A stretch of DNA of 44,638 nt, taken from positions 1 to 44,638 of the forward strand of contig NZ_JAINVH010000047.1 of NCBI RefSeq assembly GCF_020400825.1, written 5' to 3'. The notes below the pieces were generated by a model. It searched no databases. It was given only the letters and a program-made list of their open reading frames with translations, and was not told where the DNA came from. Numbering within the stretch: the stretch's first letter is position 1; every line of letters begins with the position of its first letter. The translations under genes were made by a program, and so were the position numbers. Positions 41,018 to 44,638 of the stretch are shown piece after piece. The stretch comes from Streptomyces sp. HPF1205 (GTDB lineage Bacteria > Actinomycetota > Actinomycetes > Streptomycetales > Streptomycetaceae).

Positions 41018-42427
41018 ATGTTCCAGAACGCCGACGACGTCAAGAAGTTCATCGCGGACGAGGACGTCAAGTTCATCGACGTGCGGTTCTGTGACCTGCC
41101 CGGCATCATGCAGCACTTCACCGTGCCGGTCTCGTCCTTCGACCCGGCCGAGGAGCTCGCCTTCGACGGCTCGTCCATCCGCGGTTTCCAGGCCATCCAC
41201 GAGTCGGACATGGCGCTGCGCGCCGACCTCTCCACCGCCCGGGTGGACCCCTTCCGCAGGGACAAGACCCTCAACATCAACTTCTTCATCCACGACCCGA
41301 TCACCGGCGAGGAGTACAGCCGGGACCCGCGCAACGTGGCGAAGAAGGCCGAGGCGTACCTGGCCTCCACCGGTATCGCGGACACCGCGTACTTCGGCCC
41401 CGAGGCGGAGTTCTACGTCTTCGACAGCGTCCGCTTCCAGACCTCGCAGAACGAGTCGTTCTACCACATCGACTCCGAGGCCGGCGCCTGGAACACCGGC
41501 GCCCTGGAGGACAACCGCGGCTACAAGGTCCGCTACAAGGGCGGCTACTTCCCGGCCCCGCCGGTCGACCACTTCGCCGACCTGCGTGCCGAGATCAGCC
41601 TGGAGCTGGAGAGGGCCGGGCTGCAGGTCGAGCGCCAGCACCACGAGGTGGGCACGGCCGGCCAGGCGGAGATCAACTACAAGTTCAACACGCTGCTGGC
41701 CGCCGCCGACGACCTGATGCTCTTCAAGTACATCGTGAAGAACGTCGCCTGGCGCAACGGCAAGACCGCCACCTTCATGCCGAAGCCGATCTTCGGTGAC
41801 AACGGCTCGGGCATGCACGTCCACCAGTCGCTGTGGCAGTCCGGCTCGCCGCTGTTCTACGACGAGGCCGGCTACGCGGGCCTGTCGGACACCGCCCGCT
41901 ACTACATCGGCGGCATCCTCAAGCACGCGCCGTCGCTGCTGGCCTTCACCAACCCGACGGTGAACTCCTACCACCGCCTGGTCCCCGGTTTCGAGGCCCC
42001 GGTCAACCTGGTGTACTCGCAGCGCAACCGGTCCGCGGCCATGCGCATCCCGATCACGGGCTCGAACCCGAAGGCCAAGCGCGTCGAGTTCCGCGCCCCG
42101 GACTCCTCCGGCAACCCGTACCTGGCCTTCTCGGCGCTGCTGCTGGCCGGCCTGGACGGCATCAAGAACAAGATCGAGCCGGCCGAGCCGATCGACAAGG
42201 ACCTGTACGAGCTGGCTCCCGAGGAGCACGCGGGCGTGCCCCAGGTGCCGACCTCCCTCCCGGCGGTCCTGGACTCCCTGGAGGGCGACCACGAGTTCCT
42301 CCTGCAGGGCAACGTCTTCACCGCGGACCTGATCGAGACCTGGATCGACTTCAAGCGGACCAACGAGATCGCACCCCTGCAGCTGCGCCCGCACCCGCAC
42401 GAGTTCGAGCTGTACTTCGACGTGTGA
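41018..42427 (+). CDS. glnA: Glutamine synthetase type I
   Basis: Makes glutamine from glutamate, ammonia and ATP; dodecamer. 469 residues, typical GSI-beta length. Motifs present include FDGSSIRGFQAIHESDM, the metal-site FGPEAEFYVFD, the ATP/ammonia-site GSGMHVHQS and VNSYHRLVPGFEAPVNLVYSQRNRSA. Y397 in DLYELAPEE corresponds to the adenylylated tyrosine of E. coli, so control by GlnE is likely. ATG 41018 has AGGAGG (41006-41011) 6 nt upstream. Transcription is under the double GlnR box about 100 nt upstream. Confidence 0.98.
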   Translation: MFQNADDVKKFIADEDVKFIDVRFCDLPGIMQHFTVPVSSFDPAEELAFDGSSIRGFQAIHESDMALRADLSTARVDPFRRDKTLNINFFIHDPITGEEYSRDPRNVAKKAEAYLASTGIADTAYFGPEAEFYVFDSVRFQTSQNESFYHIDSEAGAWNTGALEDNRGYKVRYKGGYFPAPPVDHFADLRAEISLELERAGLQVERQHHEVGTAGQAEINYKFNTLLAAADDLMLFKYIVKNVAWRNGKTATFMPKPIFGDNGSGMHVHQSLWQSGSPLFYDEAGYAGLSDTARYYIGGILKHAPSLLAFTNPTVNSYHRLVPGFEAPVNLVYSQRNRSAAMRIPITGSNPKAKRVEFRAPDSSGNPYLAFSALLLAGLDGIKNKIEPAEPIDKDLYELAPEEHAGVPQVPTSLPAVLDSLEGDHEFLLQGNVFTADLIETWIDFKRTNEIAPLQLRPHPHEFELYFDV

Positions 42428-42490
42428 TCGGCGTGTGATCGGCGCGGACCGCGTGTGACCGTGCGTGATCGGCGCGTGACCGTGCGTCGT
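42421..42490 (+). repeat. Degenerate 10-11 nt repeats starting at the glnA stop codon
   Basis: CGTGTGATCGG is repeated at once (42421-42431, 42432-42442), then variants GCGTGTGACC, GCGTGATCGG and GCGTGACCGT follow to about 42490. The first copy contains the glnA stop codon (GTG TGA), so the next copy carries an out-of-frame or duplicate stop. Confidence 0.75.
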
Positions 42491-42599
42491 CGCGTGGCGG
42501 CGTGTTTCGACGGGCTCCGTGGCCGCCGGCCGTGACCTTCCTCACCGGGAGGCACGGCCGGCGGCCGTTGTGCGGGCGGTCGGGGGCAGACTGGGGTAC

Positions 42600-43526
42600 A
42601 TGCCTGAATTGCCGGAAGTCGAGGCCCTCGCCCGGTTCCTCGGGGAACGGGTGGCCGGGCGCGCGGTGGGGCGGGTGTACCCGGTGGCGGTGCACGCGCT
42701 GAAGACGTACGACCCGCCGGTCGGGTCGCTGGAGGGGCAGACCGTGGCGGGCGTGGCCCGGCACGGGAAGTTCCTGGACTTCCGGGTCGGCCCGGCGCAC
42801 CTGGTGGTGCACCTGGCGCGGGCCGGTTGGGTGCGCTGGAGCGACAAGCTGCCCGCGCTGCCGCCGCGGCCCGGCAAGGGGCCGCTGGCGCTGCGGGTGC
42901 TGCTGGCGGCGGACGCGGAGGGCGGGGAGGGCGGGGACGGCGGGGAGCGCGGGACGGGCGCCGGGGCGGCGCTGTCCGGTGAGGGCTTCGACGTGACCGA
43001 GGCGGGCACCCAGAAGCACCTGGCCGTGTACGTGGTGCGCGATCCGCGGGACGTGCCCGGGGTGGCGCGGCTGGGTCCTGACCCGTTCGACCCGGCGTTC
43101 ACCCTCGACGCCTTCCGGGACCTGCTCGGCGGGGAGCGGCGGCAGATCAAGGGGGTGCTGCGCGACCAGAGCGTGATCGCCGGCATCGGCAACGCGTACT
43201 CCGACGAGATCCTGCATGCCGCGAGGATGTCGCCGTTCAAGCTCGCCGCCGGCCTGTCCGAGGCCGAGGTCGAGGGGCTGTGGGCGGCGGTCGGCAGCAC
43301 TCTCGCCGATGCGGTCGAACGGTCCCGCGGCCTGCCGCTGAAGGACCTCAAGGCCGAGAAGAAGAGCGGGCTGCGGGTGCACGGCCGCACGGGCGAGCCC
43401 TGCCCGGTGTGCGGGGACACCGTCCGCGAGGTCTCGTACCGCGACTCCTCGCTCCAGTACTGCCCCACCTGCCAGACCGGCGGCCGGCCACTGGCCGACC
43501 GCCGGCTGTCCCGGCTGCTGAAGTAG
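42600..43526 (+). CDS. Fpg/Nei-family DNA glycosylase (AP lyase)
   Basis: 308-residue base-excision repair enzyme. The mature N-terminus PELPEVE gives the catalytic proline and Glu3; the lysine in RHGKFLDF matches the conserved Lys57; the helix-two-turn-helix lies around GIGNAYSDEILHAARMSPF. The C-terminal zinc finger has C-x2-C (CPVCGD) and C-x2-C (YCPTC). This says Fpg/Nei but not which lesions it prefers. Compared with relatives as I know them, a Gly/Glu-rich insertion of roughly 20 residues interrupts the N-terminal domain (about residues 112-135). ATG 42600 lies 8 nt after CAGACT (42587-42592), so it may be leaderless. Confidence 0.92.
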   Translation: MPELPEVEALARFLGERVAGRAVGRVYPVAVHALKTYDPPVGSLEGQTVAGVARHGKFLDFRVGPAHLVVHLARAGWVRWSDKLPALPPRPGKGPLALRVLLAADAEGGEGGDGGERGTGAGAALSGEGFDVTEAGTQKHLAVYVVRDPRDVPGVARLGPDPFDPAFTLDAFRDLLGGERRQIKGVLRDQSVIAGIGNAYSDEILHAARMSPFKLAAGLSEAEVEGLWAAVGSTLADAVERSRGLPLKDLKAEKKSGLRVHGRTGEPCPVCGDTVREVSYRDSSLQYCPTCQTGGRPLADRRLSRLLK

Positions 43527-43534
43527 CCGGCGGC

Positions 43535-44401
43535 TCAGACGGCCGCGGTGAGCGCCTCGTACTCCTCGTCGGTGAGGGTGATCCGCGCCGCCTCGGTGTT
43601 CTCCTCCAGGTGCGCCACGCGGGACGTGCCGGGGATGGGCAGCGTCACCGGTGAGCGGCGCAGCAGCCAGGCCAGGGCGAGCTGGGAGGGGGACGCCTCG
43701 TGCCGCTTGGCGAAGGCGTCCAGGGGGCTGCCCGGGCGGGCGAGTTCGCCGGTGGCCATCGGGTACCAGGGGATGAAGGCGAGGTTCTCCCGCTCGCAGT
43801 AGTCGAGGACGTCCTCCGAGCGGCGGTTGGCGAGGTTGTAGAGGTTCTGCACGGACGCGATCCCGGTGATCCGCCGGGCCTGCTCGATCTGGTCGACGGT
43901 GACCTCGGACAGCCCGATGTGCCGGATCTTGCCCTCCTGCCGCAGCAGTTCGAGCTCGCCGAGCTGCTCCTCCAGCGGCACCTTGGGGTCGATCCGGTGG
44001 AGCTGGTAGAGGTCGATCCGCTCCACCGCGAGGTGCCGCAGGCTCAACTCGGTCTGCTGGCGCAGGTATTCGGGGCGTCCGACCGGCCGCCAGTCGCCGG
44101 GTCCGGAGCGGGTGAAGCCGCCCTTGGTCGCGATGACCAGGTCGGCGGGGTACGGGTGCAGGGCCTCGCGGATGAGCCGCTCGCTGACGAAGGGCCCGTA
44201 CGAGTCCGCGGTGTCGATCAGGGTGATGCCGAGCTCGACGGCCCGGCGCAGGACGCGGACCGCCTCGGCCGGGTCCTCGGGCTCGCCCCACACCCCGGGG
44301 CCGGTGATCCGCATGGCGCCGAAGCCGAGGCGGTTGACGGGCAGGTCGCCGCCGATGGCGAAGGTGCCGGAGGCGTCGGCCGGACGGGCTTGCGTGGTCA
44401 T
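43535..44401 (-). CDS. Aldo-keto reductase
   Basis: 288-residue (beta/alpha)8 NADPH-dependent oxidoreductase. The catalytic tetrad is visible: Asp and Tyr in DTADSYGP, Lys in IATKGGF and His in DLYQLHRID. The NADP-binding end has LPIPGTSRVAHLEEN. The physiological substrate is unknown. ATG 44399-44401 has AAAGGA about 6 nt upstream. It is convergent with the glycosylase gene, with only 8 nt between the two stop codons. Confidence 0.93.
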   Translation of the reverse strand: MTTQARPADASGTFAIGGDLPVNRLGFGAMRITGPGVWGEPEDPAEAVRVLRRAVELGITLIDTADSYGPFVSERLIREALHPYPADLVIATKGGFTRSGPGDWRPVGRPEYLRQQTELSLRHLAVERIDLYQLHRIDPKVPLEEQLGELELLRQEGKIRHIGLSEVTVDQIEQARRITGIASVQNLYNLANRRSEDVLDYCERENLAFIPWYPMATGELARPGSPLDAFAKRHEASPSQLALAWLLRRSPVTLPIPGTSRVAHLEENTEAARITLTDEEYEALTAAV

Positions 44402-44638
44402 GGGGGATCCTTTCGGAGGCCTTCCGGGGGCTCGTGTCCGCCGCCATCATGCCGCGTACGCAGGGGGGCGGCGCGGTGGGCAGCGGTGGCAGCGGGGGGC
44501 CGCGGCGGCCGCGGTTACGGCGACGTGGCGGCGGACACGGGCGGGAAAGCGGCAGGGGGGGGGGGGGGAGGGGGGGGGCCCGGCGCCCCCCCCCCCCCGG
44601 GGGGGGGGGTTGGGGGTGGGTTTCTGCGTCCCGACCGG
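44402..44638. other. Window end with long G/C homopolymers, probable assembly artefact
   Basis: No gene is seen here. From 44555 there are 14 G, one A, 9 G, then from 44586 13 C followed by 11 G, and a G/T-rich end. Such runs occur nowhere else in the window and look like degraded sequence at a contig end. Confidence 0.6.

Overview
The window is a very GC-rich chromosomal segment from an actinomycete, almost certainly a Streptomycetaceae (Streptomyces or close relative). Codon third positions are nearly all G/C, GTG starts are common, the protein set is typical of Streptomyces, and intact genes are densely packed. I see no rRNA, tRNA, CRISPR array, insertion sequence or prophage. It is core-genome housekeeping DNA. 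The gene order ctaC - adenosine-kinase-like - membrane protein - erpA ... cobT ... cobS ... pepA - E2 - TIGR01777 - lipB - lipA - DUF4191 - RDD - glnA follows, with insertions, the ctaC-to-glnA1 stretch of Mycobacterium tuberculosis (about Rv2200c-Rv2220). The right end of the window looks like a contig end: it runs into long G and C homopolymers.

Layout. (1) 1-6.6 kb: cytochrome c oxidase ctaC/ctaD (left end, minus), a cysteine desulfurase fused to a TusA domain, a PfkB-family kinase, a large one-pass membrane protein and the Fe-S carrier ErpA. (2) 6.9-9.9 kb: quinolinate synthase NadA, a 4Fe-4S enzyme, behind a perfect 13+13 bp inverted repeat; then a GNAT acetyltransferase and a lipoprotein. 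(3) 10-14.5 kb: PspA with its partner PspAA, a DUF3043 membrane protein, a methyltransferase, an HtrA-type lipoprotein protease and a 71-residue protein. (4) 14.7-21 kb: late cobalamin assembly genes cobU (fused to a degenerate metallo-beta-lactamase-like domain), cobT and cobS, interrupted by an MprF-like membrane acyltransferase and a rhomboid-like membrane protein. (5) 21.3-30 kb: leucyl aminopeptidase, then lpd - E2 - GntR regulator - aceE, a complete pyruvate dehydrogenase gene set, with a perfect palindrome over the aceE promoter. (6) 30-36.4 kb: tandem-GNAT protein, DUF4240, TIGR01777 epimerase-like protein, FAD amine-oxidase-like protein and an NsdA-like HTH/TPR regulator. (7) 36.7-42.4 kb: lipB and lipA (which make the lipoyl groups used by E2), a small conserved protein, DUF4191, RDD protein, and glnA behind a textbook double GlnR box. 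(8) 42.6-44.4 kb: Fpg/Nei DNA glycosylase and an aldo-keto reductase.

Two connecting themes stand out. The first is Fe-S/sulfur/lipoate chemistry (desulfurase-TusA, ErpA, NadA, LipA/LipB, lipoylated E2). The second is that the window is unusually rich in short tandem repeats. At least nine intergenic minisatellites lie next to gene ends, and matching low-complexity expansions occur inside otherwise conserved enzymes (CobS N-terminus, CobT C-terminus, Fpg/Nei, the NsdA-like regulator). Other points of interest are a CobT with serine at the expected catalytic glutamate, a rhomboid-like gene with no ordinary start codon, and a set of genes whose -10 boxes sit 7-9 nt before the start codon and so are probably leaderless. 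No clearly new defence, secretion or biosynthetic system was found.
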